The notes under the pieces: generated by a model
Told to the model about the DNA's origin: nothing
The model's database searches: none
Seen by the model: the letters and a program-made list of their open reading frames with translations, nothing else
Part shown: piece by piece, positions 32,065 to 43,980 of the stretch
Position numbering within the stretch: the first letter of the stretch is position 1
Layout: each line of letters opens with the position of its first letter
Assembly: GCA_907165065.1 (NCBI GenBank)
Contig: OU015541.1
Location: forward strand, 16,489,501 to 16,553,500
Length of the DNA: 64,000 nt
DNA from: Caprimulgus europaeus
Taxonomy: Eukaryota; Chordata; Aves; Caprimulgiformes; Caprimulgidae
Reading direction: 5' to 3'
Program-made: the position numbers and the translations under genes

Positions 32065-33138
32065 GACGTGCTCTTGATGCTCATGGCATTTTATGACCAT
32101 CTTCTCCCTTTGGGAGGCCAGTTCAAGTCCTTTTGAATGTTTGGGTTTGGGTAGGCTGCTGATGGAGCAAGTGTCACACCCTGGGACATGGCAAGAGATA
32201 TTCCTGACATGGGGAAGGCACATGATTTATTCCTCTGTAGGTTTGCCCTGCCTATTCACCACCTCCCAAGTGGCTGCTGCTTTCAGAACAAGTTCCTTCC
32301 CAATGCACCTTAGCAGCTGCGACATCACTCATTGAACCCAGAGCCCTGCCCTTGGCATGAGCTCATCTCTCTCCCTGGGGGAGAAGTAAAGGCTTTCCAT
32401 GTGCTTGAGAGGGCTGCAGCCATTCACTGCAGAAGTCTCCTTCTCTGGCTCTCTGGAGAGGGTCAAGCATCTGCATCCTCCTCTTGCCCACCTTGCCTGC
32501 AGTGAGTCAGGGACCTTGGGGACCACCACATGTGCAGCTGAACTCACACTCATGGGCTAACAGCAGAGAGCAGAAAGCAAACTGTGGTGAGGGGCAGCCC
32601 CACACATCCCACTGTGCCCAAACCTGGTGGGTGTAGGTGCCTCCTGGGTCTGCTGGCAGCATGGCTCATGGCTGGCCTGGTCTCCACGAGCTCTGTCCTG
32701 GGGTCACAGCAGGAGCCTGGCAGCCACTGCCCAGCACCAGAGGCATCACCCAGAGCAGACACCACCACAGCTCTCCCTGCCTCCAGACACAGCCATGACA
32801 CAGCCCTCCAGCCACCCTCTGCCCCAGGCCACTGGGTCCATGCCAGCACCTCATATCAGCTCACCCGTGCACCCCAGACAGCCCCCATCTCCCCTTCCCC
32901 TACCAGCTGAATCTCTCCTCCTTTAATGCCACTCATTGCTCAGGGTCTCTTTTTGCCTCGCAGGGCAACAGCACTCCGAGAGAGGAGGAGCCCACAGCTC
33001 TCCAACACCCCCATCCTCTCGCCTTTTGCCCCAGGGAAACCCCACGGAGCAGGACCGTGACACCGGGAGGGTCCTGCCCAGGCCCTGCCCTGCCCGCAGC
33101 ACTCACAGTCCGGACGCTGCTCTCCAGGGTGAGATGGA
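32065..33138. other. Unique DNA, nothing recognised
   Basis: No gene or interspersed repeat seen between the LTR and the 11-bp array. Confidence 0.4.
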
Positions 33139-33226
33139 GGATGCTGCAGGGATGCTGCCAGGATGCTGCCAGGATGCTGCTGGGATGCTGCCAGGATGCT
33201 GCCAGGATGCTGCCAGGATGCTGCCG
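33139..33226. repeat. Tandem repeat, 8 x 11 bp
   Basis: Eight units of GGATGCTGCCA with changes only at the last two bases (CAG, CCA, CTG, CCG endings). An 11-bp period shifts frame at each unit, so no stable peptide is encoded. Confidence 0.95.
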
Positions 33227-34235
33227 TCATTCATGGGCTGGAGGACACTGGTGGTCCGTGTGCTGGCTGCGGGGTGGGCAGGACCAGGTGGCAGCGCTGT
33301 GACCGTGCTCACCAGGCTCCTTGGGCTGGAGGGCAAAGACATGGATGAGTCCAAGAGGCATGGATTTACCCCAGTCCCCTCCCCATTGCACAACAGTCAT
33401 ACTCTTCCAGTCCTCATCCTCCCCAGGTCCCTTCAGGCCCAGCCAGCGAGGGAGGGCTTCAGCAGAGATGTTCCTGCTCCAAAGTACCCAGAGGTATCAC
33501 CACCTGCCAGGTTTGGAACACACCTGTACTCAGCATCTCCCACAGGCACTCCACTCCACCAGCCCACCCCGGCTCCCCCTGTGCCCCTGCCATCCCTGGG
33601 ATCACACTGAGCAGGGCTGACCCACAAAACACCCATCAGAAGGACTGGGAGAGCCCTTGCAGGGAGCAGCCATCCAGAGAGGAGCAGTCTCAGCTCCCCA
33701 GTCCCCGAGCAGAGCAAGAGACAGAGGTAAAGAAGGAACTTGGCAGGGATGCAAGTTCCTCCTTGGCTTCTCCAGCCCTGCTCCAACCATGGCCATGGAC
33801 TCATGAGCTCATCAGGAACAACCAGTCCCCCATGAATAGGCAGTAGCCACACTGCTGAGGCCAAATCCTCAGATGTCACCTGAACCCCTGCTGGGGTCTT
33901 ACTGAATGGACAGCACTGTTCCCTGCCTCCAGGGTCTCCAGGAGGTCACAGACCAAAGACTGGGCTCCAGCTTGATGAGGGTGTCCAGGAAGGTCAACAG
34001 ACTCCAGCATGGTGAGCAATTCACCCTGCTCCAAAGCAAACCTTTCACCTTGTGGCTGTTGGTGCACTTGGGACACCACACAGCTGCTCTCAGAGGCTCA
34101 GAGGAGAAATGGGGTTCAAGCCATGAAAACAGCCAGTTAAAGCACAGAGGCCCTTCCCAGTCAGCCTGGCTCACCCCACCAGGGCCAGGCACATCTGTCC
34201 TCCCCGTGCACTCTGAAAAGAGCAGCTCACTCTGA
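33227..34235. other. Unique DNA, nothing recognised
   Basis: GC-rich sequence with no recognised feature. Confidence 0.4.
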
Positions 34236-34365
34236 TCGGATTAGAGGAAGAAAACTGCATTGCAATAAATCCCGGGAGGAGACTGACTGCCGAGGCTTTA
34301 ATCTGAGGGGAGTCTTCCAGATAAGAGCATTAAGAGGTGGGGATAAAGCAGCCTTGGTGCAGGAA
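34236..34365. promoter_or_regulatory. Small candidate noncoding element
   Basis: Contains GATCGGATTAGAGGAAG, AAACTGCATTGCAATAAATC, GAGGCTTTAATCTGAGG, CTTCCAGATAAGAGCATTAA (GATA-type AGATAAG) and GGGGATAAAGC. GATTA/TAATC words recur on both strands in a compact unique block. Confidence 0.3.
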
Positions 34366-35048
34366 TGGTCTGAGCAGGTCCCTACTCTGGGGAGCAGCAC
34401 AGCAGAGCTGACTGTGCCATGCCCTGGCACGTGAGAGCAGCTCAGCACATCCCTTCCAACATGACCTCTCTTTCTGTGCCTGCAGCCCCTCAGGGCAGGA
34501 GATGGGGGAGGTCTGAGAAGGGCAGGGCACAGGACACAGCAGATTGCTCCAAATGCTTGAATTTCATATCAGGAGCCTGAAAACCCAAGTGGGAACAAGG
34601 ACAGCACAGTCCTCATCAGACCTTAGAGTAGGGCAGGAGCTCTCCCCATCGTCCCTCCTTCCAGTCAGGGATCTGGCACCTCCCAGCTCTGATTGCACTT
34701 CAGCTGCCAGATGACACTGGATTCCCTCCTCTGCAAGTCCTTCTTCTGCCTCCTGAATGAGGGGCCAAAGGCAAGGTGCACTCTGCAGAGTTCTGCTCCT
34801 CCTTCAGAGCATTCACCAGAGCCATCAGCACCTGGCTGGTCCCCAACCCCACCCCACGGGTGGGACTGGAGCTCCACAGCTGCTGCAGCACAGCAGACAC
34901 AGGCTGCCTGCTCTCCAACTTGCTCCTTCACGAAAGCCAGGCACCTTTTCTTCCTCATGTCCCTTGAGAGATGTTCCCCACACCAGCACCAGGGAGAGGG
35001 AGGGAATAAGAAGCATTGACCTCATCCTCTGATGAAGGCTGAGAAGGG
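34366..35048. other. Unique DNA, nothing recognised
   Basis: No gene or repeat seen to the left of the ERVL-type LTR. Confidence 0.4.
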
Positions 35049-35633
35049 TGTGGTGGTTTAACTCATCTGTCAGCCAAACACCACCCCCTCTCCCCCCCTC
35101 ACCCAGGGAATAGGGGAGAGAACTGGAGGGGTAAAGGTGAGGACACTCGTCAGTTGAGGTAAGAACAACTTAATAACTGGAGTAAAATAAAATGTAAATA
35201 GTAATGATAACAATGATGATAACAACAATGCAGATATATGTGTGTGATGCAGAGCACCCCATGAGCGATGCTCAGCACCCACTGACAGCGATCCCAGAGG
35301 AGTGAAAAGGAACCTTGAACACAAAACCACAGTCCCAGAAGAGCCAGCCCGAGCAATTCCTGAGAGAATCCCCCCGATTTCCAGTCCACCCTGGTTAACA
35401 CACTGACCATGATGTGACATGATCTGGAATATCTCACTGGCACATCCCAATGCCAGTTTTGGGCTTTGCTAATTACTGCCCTCCCCCCTCCCAGCCCTTT
35501 GCACTTGCAGACCAGCCACACACCGTGTCCTTGTGTGTTACCAACGTTCTTCCCATACCAAATCCCACACTGAAACCAAACCACAGCACTTTCTAGGTAC
35601 TCAGTAGAAAATTGTCTTAGCAAAATCAGAACA
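35049..35633 (-). mobile_element. Solo LTR, avian ERVL type
   Basis: Plus-strand text starts TGTGGTGGTTTAACTCATC and ends TTAGCAAAATCAGAACA, so the sense LTR begins TGTTCTGATTTTGCTAAG. It has TG...CA ends and is 585 bp, close to the plus-strand copy at 50238. Shared blocks in the same order include GCACTTGCAGACCAGCC, TTTTGGGCTTTGCTAATTAC and CACTGACAGCGATCCCAG. The 5-bp flanks (AAGGG left, AGAGC right) do not match well, so the target duplication has decayed or was lost by recombination. No viral internal genes adjoin. Confidence 0.9.
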
Positions 35634-36165
35634 AGAGCACTCTGCTCCCACAGTAGGTTTGCACCTGGAGGACACACGTGTCGGATGGGCAGAAGCCATC
35701 TGGGATGTGGCAGTGGTGGAGCAGAGGCTGGAGCCACCCCTCGTGCCAGTGCCATCTGTTTGGCATTAGTGGGGACTGACAAGGCAGGGCAGCTCCTGGT
35801 GCAGGTCCTCCTGTGCTCGCTCAGAGGGTGCAGCCCTGGCTGAGTGCAGAGCTGCATCGTGCTCCTGAGATGAATGGAGACAGCCCTGCAGCTTGGTGTG
35901 AGCAATTGAGGAAAGAACATTTGTAAAGCAGGAGACAGCGGGATCAGAAAGGTGAAGCCCAGAAAGCAAATGAAAAAAGAATCATCGATGATGGATGGAA
36001 AAGAAGCACCAGAGTCCAGCATTTTCCTGGGTGTGCTGCTGAACAGCAGCATGACAAGAGCTGAGTTCAAACTATCAGAAGGGCTTGGGCAGCCTCAGGG
36101 GCCTGCAGGACCTATTGCAGTTGAAGAGGCACAGGCAGGTGCTGAGCTCCAAGTTTCCCAGTCTT
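35634..36165. other. Unique DNA, nothing recognised
   Basis: AT-richer patch at 35890-36000 (GAAAAAAGAATCATCGATG); otherwise ordinary. Confidence 0.4.
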
Positions 36166-36325
36166 GGTGGGAGACCCTGGTTGTGGTCCCACAGCCCAGG
36201 GCTGGTGGGAGACCCTGGTTGTGGTCCCACAGCCCAGGGCTGGTGGGAGACCCTGGTTGTGGTCCCACAGCCCAGGGCTGGTGGGAGACCCTGGTTGTGG
36301 TCCCACAGCCCAGGGCTGGTGGGCT
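36166..36325. repeat. Tandem repeat, 4.2 x 38 bp, identical units
   Basis: Four identical copies of a 38-bp unit that begins GGTGGGAGACCCTGGTTGTG and ends CAGCCCAGGGCT, plus a partial fifth (GGTGGG). Complete identity suggests recent expansion and likely length polymorphism. Because 38 is not a multiple of three, frames rotate through all phases, yet both strands stay open; this is composition, not coding. Confidence 0.97.
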
Positions 36326-36525
36326 GACCAGCGTTAGGACCACTGCTTGCAGGGGCTATGCATGTGCCCTGGGTGAAGTTCAGCAGAGTGACCATTGCTG
36401 CCTGCCCAGCACAGCCCCTCCTCTGCATGTCCCCCTGCACTTTGTCATGTCCTGGCCCCATCTCTGCAGAGCAGAAATCCCCAAACATCTGGCACATCCT
36501 TCTTGAGGGCATTCAGAGAGACTGC

Positions 36526-36665
36526 ACAGAACACACTATAAAGGTCATTACTGCAGTTTGCTTTGTTAATTGCTGCTGATCAGACAGCTTTCTTGTCAAG
36601 GAGGAAAAAAGACTTTTGGGTAGGAATAAAAAAAAACCAAAACAAATCAAATTAACGAGACAGAA
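36526..36665. promoter_or_regulatory. AT-rich block, candidate element
   Basis: Contains GTCATTACTGCAGTTTGC, TTTGTTAATTGCTGCTG, GGAATAAAAAAAAACC and CAAATCAAATTAACGAG in otherwise GC-rich unique DNA. No frame of interest. Confidence 0.28.
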
Positions 36666-37627
36666 GAGTTCAAAACTCCTCTCTTTGCAGCAGGTGCCAA
36701 GCAGACACAGGCCACCCCTGCAAAGACAGGGGCTGTGGCCGCCGGGCAGCCTGGTCGCGAGCCTGGGAGAAGTCCTGTCCATGGCACAGGGAGAGTGGAG
36801 GAGCCAAGGTGAGCCACTGCCCCATGACTGCTGCAGAGGCAGGCTGAGAAGTGGTCAGACTTCACCACAGAGCAGCTCCCTCTCCCCACCATGGTAAAGA
36901 CAGAAGTGGGACGTGACAGCCCCATCACCCCCAGCATCCCTCCCTCGTGACTTTCATCATCCTTGCATCACCAGTGCAGTTATTTGGCCCTGGGACCACC
37001 AGAAAGCACAAACTGCTGTCTCATCTTCCCACTCTGGCATCAGGTCACCTCCACACCCTCCTGGCACAGCCAGGGGACCAGTTTCCCCACACTCTTCTTC
37101 CTCTTTCTTCAGGACCAAGGCAATCTCCAACAGGCTTCAATTCCTGTTCCCTCAGTCTCAAACACCAACTGGAGTCTTCCCATCCCAGCTGCCTCCCAAG
37201 TCATTCTCTGCTGGCTCTAAAGCCCAGCTAGGACTGAGCAAGCAGACTTGACTGCCTGGCCCCAAGCAGGTCACCTGCTATGAAGCAGAGAATCAGACTT
37301 CCCTGCTTGGCTTTCTTTAAAACAGTTTGCTTCAGTGTCCTGGACAACCCCACGTATGCACAAGACCCTGAAGCAAACCCAGAAGCATGTGCCAGTATAA
37401 GGAGGTTTCCCAGACTGAGAAGCACAAGCAGAGCTTCATCCCAGCCTCATAATTTTCCAGTGGGCTAAGGACAGTGGCATGAGCTGGCCCAGGGTTGTCC
37501 TCACACACAACACAGTAAATGCTGCTGGAAATGCTCCACCACACTGCAGATCCTACCACTTCATGACACCAGTAGAAAGACCCCCCAGTATATCTGATGA
37601 ACCATACATCTGTCTTGCAACAAGCTA
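36666..37627. other. Unique DNA, nothing recognised
   Basis: No gene or repeat recognised. Confidence 0.4.
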
Positions 37628-37740
37628 TCTTGAGGCACAGAGGGGTAATAACTTGCCAAAGAGATGACAGGGAGCCAAGGGAAGACCCATGGATGGAGCT
37701 TGTATCTCCCAAAGCCCAGACTCTTGTCCTCTTCATCTGG
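37628..37740 (-). mobile_element. MIR-like SINE remnant
   Basis: TTGAGGCACAGAGGGGTAAT, AACTTGCCAAAGAGATGACA, GGGAGCCAAGGGAAGACCCA and CCCAGACTCTTGTCCTCTTC follow the antisense of amniote MIR-like SINEs (…TGAGGCACAGAGAGGTGAAG…ACTTGCCCAAGGTCACACAG…CCCAGTCCTGTGCTC…). Diverged, but the order and spacing are right. The tRNA-derived head lies at the right. Confidence 0.6.
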
Positions 37741-38990
37741 CACACGAGCAGCCCAGGAGCCAGAGCAGCCCAAAGAGCATCCATTTCAGACAGACAGGGA
37801 CTCTGGGTAAGGTGGTACTTGGTCTGTGCAACATCATTCCCTGAAGAAACACTCTGGTTCATCATCAGCATACTCTGGACAGCAAGATGCACACAGCAGA
37901 GAACCACCAGACCACAATTCAGCCGTTGAGGAGAGCTGCCAGGATCACTATGGCCAGGATTACTGAAACCACTCACAGAGGACTTTAAATCCATGCTGGA
38001 ATATTGGTGCTGGAGTTCAGACCCCTGGCACACAAATACAGCAGGACCTGTGCTCGGGGATGCTGGTGCTGGGGTGTGAGCAACCAGCTCCTTCCCTCCT
38101 GGGCAGATCTCCCATTGAGCTCAGCAGGAGATACAACCATCACCCCCAGTCCCAGGCACTGGGAGCCCTGGAAAACCCCTTAGAAATGTAACCAAGGAGA
38201 AGGTTCAAGGCACAACCAGCCCTTGCTGGAGCTGGGCTCCAAAGGCAGCCAAAGGGTCAGGTGGCTCCAAACCCAAGGGGCAAAGTGACTCTGAAACTGG
38301 AGCAGCAGCCAGCAGTGTGAGGGGATCCCCCATCAGAGACAGACTGGGGATGTCTCCAGCAGGAGAAGCAGCCCTTCTGCTGCTGGCCAAAGCCTCGACT
38401 GCAGAGTCCATCCCTCAGCGCTAGAGGGGATGGATGGTGGTTAGGAAACTTTGGGGAGGGGTCTCAGTGCCACCAACCTGGAGGACATGGGTTCCCTCCA
38501 GGGAAGGACAAGGCAAGGCTCTCCTGAGAAAGCTGGAGGGGGCTTTCCCTGCTCACACAGAGGACATGGGGTCCCCAGAGACGAGCGACCGCTCCTCCCT
38601 GCACGGGCTGGGCTGGATTCGGGTGTAATGAGCTGGAAAGGACAGGGGGGATTTATTCCAGCAGTGCTTGAACTCCAGAGGTACTTCAGCATCACAACAA
38701 ATAAATACCCCATGGAAGGCTCATCTGACAGCTGCACTGTGGAGCACAGACTCATCCACCTCTGCTCCCAGCGCTCTCTGTCGAGATGAGGGATAACCGT
38801 GCACACTGCTGAGAATGATGATGGAAGCAACCAGCAAATCTTCAGCCCCAGTAAACACTGGTGAGAGTGGGGCGAGTCTCAGGACCCCCATCCTAGGCTG
38901 CTGGGAGGCAGTGGGAGCACTTCCCAGGCTCCCTGCCAGGGAGTTCTGGGGAAACAAAGCAGTGGAGCAGCAAAAGGGAGAAATCCCAGC
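37741..38990. other. Unique DNA, nothing recognised
   Basis: GC-rich unique DNA before the 19-bp array. No feature seen. Confidence 0.4.
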
Positions 38991-39230
38991 TCTGAGCCGC
39001 AGCCCCAGGTCTGAGCCACAGCCCCAGGTCTGAGCCGCAGCCCCAGCTCTGAGCCGCAGCCCCAGGTCTGAGCCGCAGCCCCAGCTCTGAGCCGCAGCCC
39101 CAGCTCTGAGCCGCAGCCCCAGCTCTGAGCCACAGCCCCAGGTCTGAGCCGCAGCCCCAGCTCTGAGCCGCAGCCCCAGGTCTGAGCCACAGCCCCAGCT
39201 CTGAGCCGCAGCCCCAGCTCTGAGCCACAC
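38991..39230. repeat. Tandem repeat, 12.6 x 19 bp
   Basis: Twelve full units, TCTGAGCCGCAGCCCCAGS, plus a partial one. Two sites vary: GCCGC/GCCAC and CAGG/CAGC. The variants are interspersed, as expected for repeated slippage or unequal exchange. Open minus-strand frames of 138-224 codons across the array (AAAQSWGCGSDLGLRLRAG-like) are periodic products of the repeat. Confidence 0.96.
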
Positions 39231-40949
39231 TTGGCTGGGAGTGCTGGACAGAAAACCTGTGTGGCTGCAGCAGGGGTGGATCTGTCCCCAGCGCACACCC
39301 TGTCCCCACAGCCCCCTCCCCAGGTCACAGCCATCCCCGCCGTGCTGCATGCGGGGCCGGGGCACCGCACGCCGCGGGCGCTGGCTGTGGGGCACTCAGC
39401 GGCCGCCCGGCTCGCCCGGCTGCTCCCTCCATCTGCTGAACCCAGCACGGCTATTTTTGTATTTCCAAGTTTGATCAGATCAACTCTTCCACTCTAATCT
39501 AATGAGTGTGCTGAGCTGAAACAAACACAATCTGTCCGTGGAGGGCCGGGGAAGGATGTCTTGGGGCACCGCAGAGGCACTGTGGGGACTCTGCAGTGCC
39601 CTGATGCAGAACCAGGGCAGCTTTGGTAGTTAGCACAGCCTGACCTTGCACACCTTGCCTCACACATGTCTGCATGAGTCTTTCCACTGCTCCAGGGGCA
39701 TGGAAAGGCACCTCTGGAGAGAAGAGTGTCCTCCTCAGGCCCTGATCTTGGCATAGCTTTGCTGTTTCCTTCCTTTCCTTGCCCATTCCATGTGCCACTT
39801 GACCATCTTTCCAGCTAATTACCCCACGGGGCTGTGGGCATGAGCCATGTGGCAGCTGGGATCTGCACTGGCCCCCAGAAATGACCTTGACCACTCTGGG
39901 GACAGCGTGAGCCTTTTTGCCTCCCAGGCTGTCTTCGAGGCAGACCAGAAGCCTTCAGTGGGAGGGATGATACTCACACCCAGCCCCTGGGGTTTGCAAT
40001 CTCATCTGCTCCAGCTCTGCCAGCTCCGGAGCCTGGCTGGAGGTGCCTGTGCTGGGATGAGTCCCCTTCACAAGGACCTCCCAGCACCAACCCCCTGCAG
40101 AAACTCCCCAGCAGGATTTACCACTTTCAAAGTTTTTCTCCCCCGTTTTTCCTACCCGGTTTCACTGCAGTGAAGCCCTGAGCCAGGATCGTTTGCGCTC
40201 CCATGGTGCCTGTGCAGTGGAGAGGGGAGCTTGGCCACACTGCTCTGGTGTGAAGAGCTTCAGGGCAGAGCAGGGGCTGGGTGTGGGGTCCTTGAGGAAG
40301 CAATCTTGCTGTGCAGCATTGCTGCCACTGTCCCACTGTGCTTCTCCCCTGGTGCAAGGAGAGAGATGGAGCAGAAAGGAGGCAGCTCAGCAGAAGACAC
40401 TGTCTGCAGCTCCCCACAGCAGGGATGGCAGCCCTTGGGAGCACCCGACCTTGCACTGATGGAAAGCTCCAGAGCCTCGTGGCTGGGAGATCCCCTGGGG
40501 TGGAAGGCAAGCTGTCATCTGGCAAACCATGGGGGCTGCCCAGGGAAGCAGCTGCGAGGCTGGAGGCAGGGCAGGCTCCTCCTGGCTGCCCAGCTGCCTG
40601 GCAGCAGCTCAGCTGGCTCGGCCGGGCTGCCCAGCTGGCCCAGCGAGGACAACTCCACGCAAGGGGAGAGCTCAGCTGCCAGTCATGGGCACTGCCAGGA
40701 CGTGCAGCTGGGCATCCTCTCCTGTGGGCAGAGGAGGGGAAGGCCCCAGCAGCTCCTCACTGTGCCCTGTGCAGAGGGAGGAGGGGCAGAAGAGCCAGAG
40801 CAGGGTGAGGGGCAGTGGGCTGGGGATGCTGAAGGACTCCAGAGGACAGGGGCTCCCAGGGGGCTGCTCCTCCCCAGGAGCTGGGGCACAGACAGGCCAG
40901 TGCCTGACCAGGTTCATTTCCACATGCTGCTTCTTACACCTTCCCTCCA
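39231..40949. other. Unique DNA; CpG patch and AT-rich tail
   Basis: A CpG-rich patch at 39335-39420 (CACCGCACGCCGCGGGCGC) is followed by an AT-rich stretch at 39448-39530 (TATTTTTGTATTTCC, TTTGATCAGATCAAC, ACTCTAATCTAATGAG). The TTGATCAGATCAA inverted motif (39471-39483) is notable. Frames of 157-295 codons at 40231-41118 have no domain and partly overlap the next CR1. Confidence 0.35.
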
Positions 40950-41222
40950 ATCAAGGACGAGGGGTGATGGCTTTAAACTGGCAGGGGGTAGTTTTAGATT
41001 AGACATTAGGAAGGAATTCTTTGCTGTGAGGGTGGTGAGACCCTGGCCCAGGTTGGCCAGAGAAGCTGTGGCTGCTCCTCCCTGGAAGTGTTCCAGGCCA
41101 GGTTGGATGAGGCTTTGAGCAACCTGGTCTAGTGGAAGTTGTCCCTGCTGCTGGCAGGGGGGTTGGAACTGGATGAGCTTTGAGGTCCCTTCCAGCCCAA
41201 ACCAGTCTGGGATTCTGTGACC
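40950..41222 (+). mobile_element. CR1 LINE, 3' end fragment
   Basis: Sense CR1: AAGGACGAGGGGTGATGGC, GACATTAGGAAGGAATTC, GAGGGTGGTGAGACCCTGG, CAGGTTGGATGAGGCTTTG, GGGGGGTTGGAACTGGATG and CCAGTCTGGGATTCTGTGA. It is the closest relative of the antisense copy at 53077, sharing AGAAGCTGTGGCTGCTCCTC and the GTCTGGGATTCT end. The 5' part is missing and the copy is non-coding. Confidence 0.95.
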
Positions 41223-43980
41223 TGGGTGCCAAAGGCTCAGCAGCTTCCCAAGCTCACATTGCACTTTGGGAAATGCCCTTCCAAGTGCTCGGGCACTCGG
41301 GCTCCGCAGGGGTGAGGTGCTGAACTCCTTGGGGAGCTGAGATGTGGCACAAATGTCCCCACCCCAAGGAGCTCAGCACCCACCTGGCTGGGGCAAGGTG
41401 GCTGTGTTGGCTCACCCTTGAGTCTCCCTGCAGTAAGGCTTTGTAAGCAGATAGGTTTCCTTTAGTCTCCTCCCCAAACAGAATCCCCCAGCTCCCTCCA
41501 GCTATCACAGCTGCAGAGTCCTTTCACTTAAAATAATCACCAAGTTCACGCCATGAGCGGCTCGCTCTCACCTGCTCTAATAAAGAGGGAAGATGAAAAG
41601 ACCGGGACAAGATTTGCTTTTGCAGTGCCCCACTCGCTCCCAGTTCTCTGCTTTCTGTCCTTATTTCTCAGTCTCCTTTCCAGGAGCTGCCTGTAGCCCT
41701 CTGACAACAACCTCTCCTCTCCCAAAGGCAGGCAGTGTCCTTTCTTGCCTGTGCAGCCAGAGAAGCGTCACACTTTACCTTTGATGCCAAGGTAATGTAC
41801 AGATGTGACATCGTGTGCATGTGTGACAAATGCAAACAGCCAGCCCTCTGTCCCAGATTTGTCAATTTAGGGAGAAAAAGGAAAAGCCAGGAGAAAAAAA
41901 AATTCTTAAAATTATTTCTTCAATCCACTTACCCTCCTATAAATATTTCTGTTTGTTCTCTTCCCGGTGCACAGGTTTGGGATGATCTCACTGTCCATCA
42001 CATGCACACAGATTCCCTGGGGACCTGGGACCCCCTAAATGTCCAGGGCCAGGGCTGAGCTGGGGATGTACAGGGCTCTCCTGACATCAGGAGCCACACA
42101 CATCCCCCTGCCCCACCAGGCACTGGGGCCAGCCCTGGCAGGTCCTTGTGCCCAGAGGACATGGCACCTCACAGCCTGGTGAGATAGCCATGAACCACCC
42201 CAGTTCAGCAAAACAAGCAGCTCAAACCCCAGGGTTTGCCAAAAGCAGTTTGGGAAGTGGATTTGCTGGATTGCCCCACTGACCAGCAGCGCAGGCACCA
42301 GCGCTGCCCCACGGAGCCCAGCTCCCTGGGCACCCTCATTCCCTACGGGCTGAGCCTGTGGGCAGCAGCCCCTCTCCAGGTACTGCTCAGGTCCCTACTC
42401 CAGGCTTACAGGAGCCTGTCAAAGCCCCCAGGAACCTCCCACTGTTCCCTCTTCACAGTCCCTCTGATCAAGGGGGGGTTTCTCTGGTCCACAGTGAACT
42501 GGGACCTGCGTGGTTAGGATGGGAGATAGGCTCCTTCCCTGCAGGCGAGCGTGGGAGGCATCCACCCCTCCAGCTACCTCTGCCCTGGGAAGCCCTGGGT
42601 CCTCCACCCCAGCCTCCAGGAAATCCTCCAGGCCCAGGCTCTAGGTGTGCATCCCACCTCGGCCAAGGAACCCCAGCAGCCTCCAGCCCCATGGGATGCA
42701 GCTGGGTGATGCAGGCAGCACGAACGGTAAAACAGGCAGAGCTGAACTTCCTTTTCCATGGGTCCCCTCTTCACCCCACACACTTGAGCATCATTTCCAA
42801 TTTAATCTTCACATCCTGCTTCTGCAATGGCTTCACAACCAGCCCAGCATGTGCCTGGCAGAGGAGAGGAGCCTTCACAGCCATCCCAGGGCCCCCATGC
42901 ATGAGCCCGAGCCATGTGTGCTGCTAGCACGCAAAGGGAACAAGTTGTGGTCCCACCGATCCTGCAGTTTGTCTAAACCAGTGCCAATACTGGTGTCAAT
43001 GCTCCTGCTTCATGTCAAGTGGCTCGATCCAGAGCCACTCCAGCAGGGGAGGACCTGTGGAGGACTGGCCTCTGGTTTGCCTAAACCACCAGCGAGTACC
43101 TGAGGCCATCAGAACCTCCCTGGTGAGCGTGACAAGCGTGGCAGGCTGGAGGGTGAAGCCCATGACAGTGATGACAGGCTTCTTGTGATGGATTACCTGC
43201 AAGCACTCGCTCCCCTGGCTTCATGATTCACTGCTTGGGCAGTGAGCTGGGGTGAGAGCAGGGGGAAGCTCACCTGCAGCAAGAGAGCAAGCCAGGACTC
43301 AGCAGATGGGCTCCTGCATCCTCCCAGTGTCAGCAGCCCTGGCTGTGACCAGGCTGGGACCTCCTGCAGCCAGCACACACCAAAGGGCATGTTTCACTTG
43401 GGGCATGACCAGAGCAGCGAGCTTGGGCACGCTGGTGGGACACGGTCCCTCACAGGAAGCCGGGTCCTGTCCCTCTCCAGATCCGGGCTCTGAGGGTGCA
43501 CAAAGCTCCTGCGCAGGAGCTTGTCTTCCAGGAGCCTCTTACTCATCCCAAAGCAGCCTCTCCCTTGCAGACTCATAACTTTATGTCAAACCAGGGACCA
43601 CTGTAAGTGCAGCTCCTGGGGCTCCCCAGCTCCCTGCTCCAGCCACAGTGCCCCTTCCACCCTGCTGACACCTCCTGGGGCTCCTCCAGAAGCTGGGTGG
43701 CTCTCATCACCTTCTCCATGCACATGTGGAGAGCAGCCCCAGGGTGCAGCTGTGTGGGGGTTTGCAAGGATGAGCACACAAAATGGAGCGTGTGGCTTCT
43801 GAAGCCTCCACACGTGCCATGCTCCAGCCCTCCTGGGAAATCGCTCGCTTTGTCCTGGTACTCCTGGCTCTGATGCAGGCCCTCAGCACCAGGGCAGCTG
43901 TGGGCAGCTGGGACTGGGGTAAGAAGATGCCCTCCTTGTCCGAGCTGCTCACCTGCCCTCTCTGAATGCCCCAGCCTGCT
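41223..43980. other. Unique DNA, mostly featureless
   Basis: 2.7 kb of GC-rich DNA. Short AT-rich stretches occur at 41523-41595 (CTTAAAATAATCACC, CTCTAATAAAGAGG) and 41870-41950 (GAGAAAAAAAAATTCTTAAA). No gene or repeat family recognised. Confidence 0.4.

Noticed and set aside
38991-39230. Possible CRISPR array
   Set aside because: The units are contiguous 19-mers with no unique spacers, and the DNA is avian nuclear. The same applies to the arrays at 12385, 33139 and 36166.
38721-39448. Minus-strand frames of 138-224 codons with repeating AAAQSWGCG-type peptides
   Set aside because: They are the translation of the 19-bp array in several frames. There is no start context or domain.
40231-41118. 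295-codon plus-strand frame
   Set aside because: Its C-terminal part runs into the CR1 copy at 40950 (GFKLAGGSFRLDIRKEFFAV), and the remainder has no motif.
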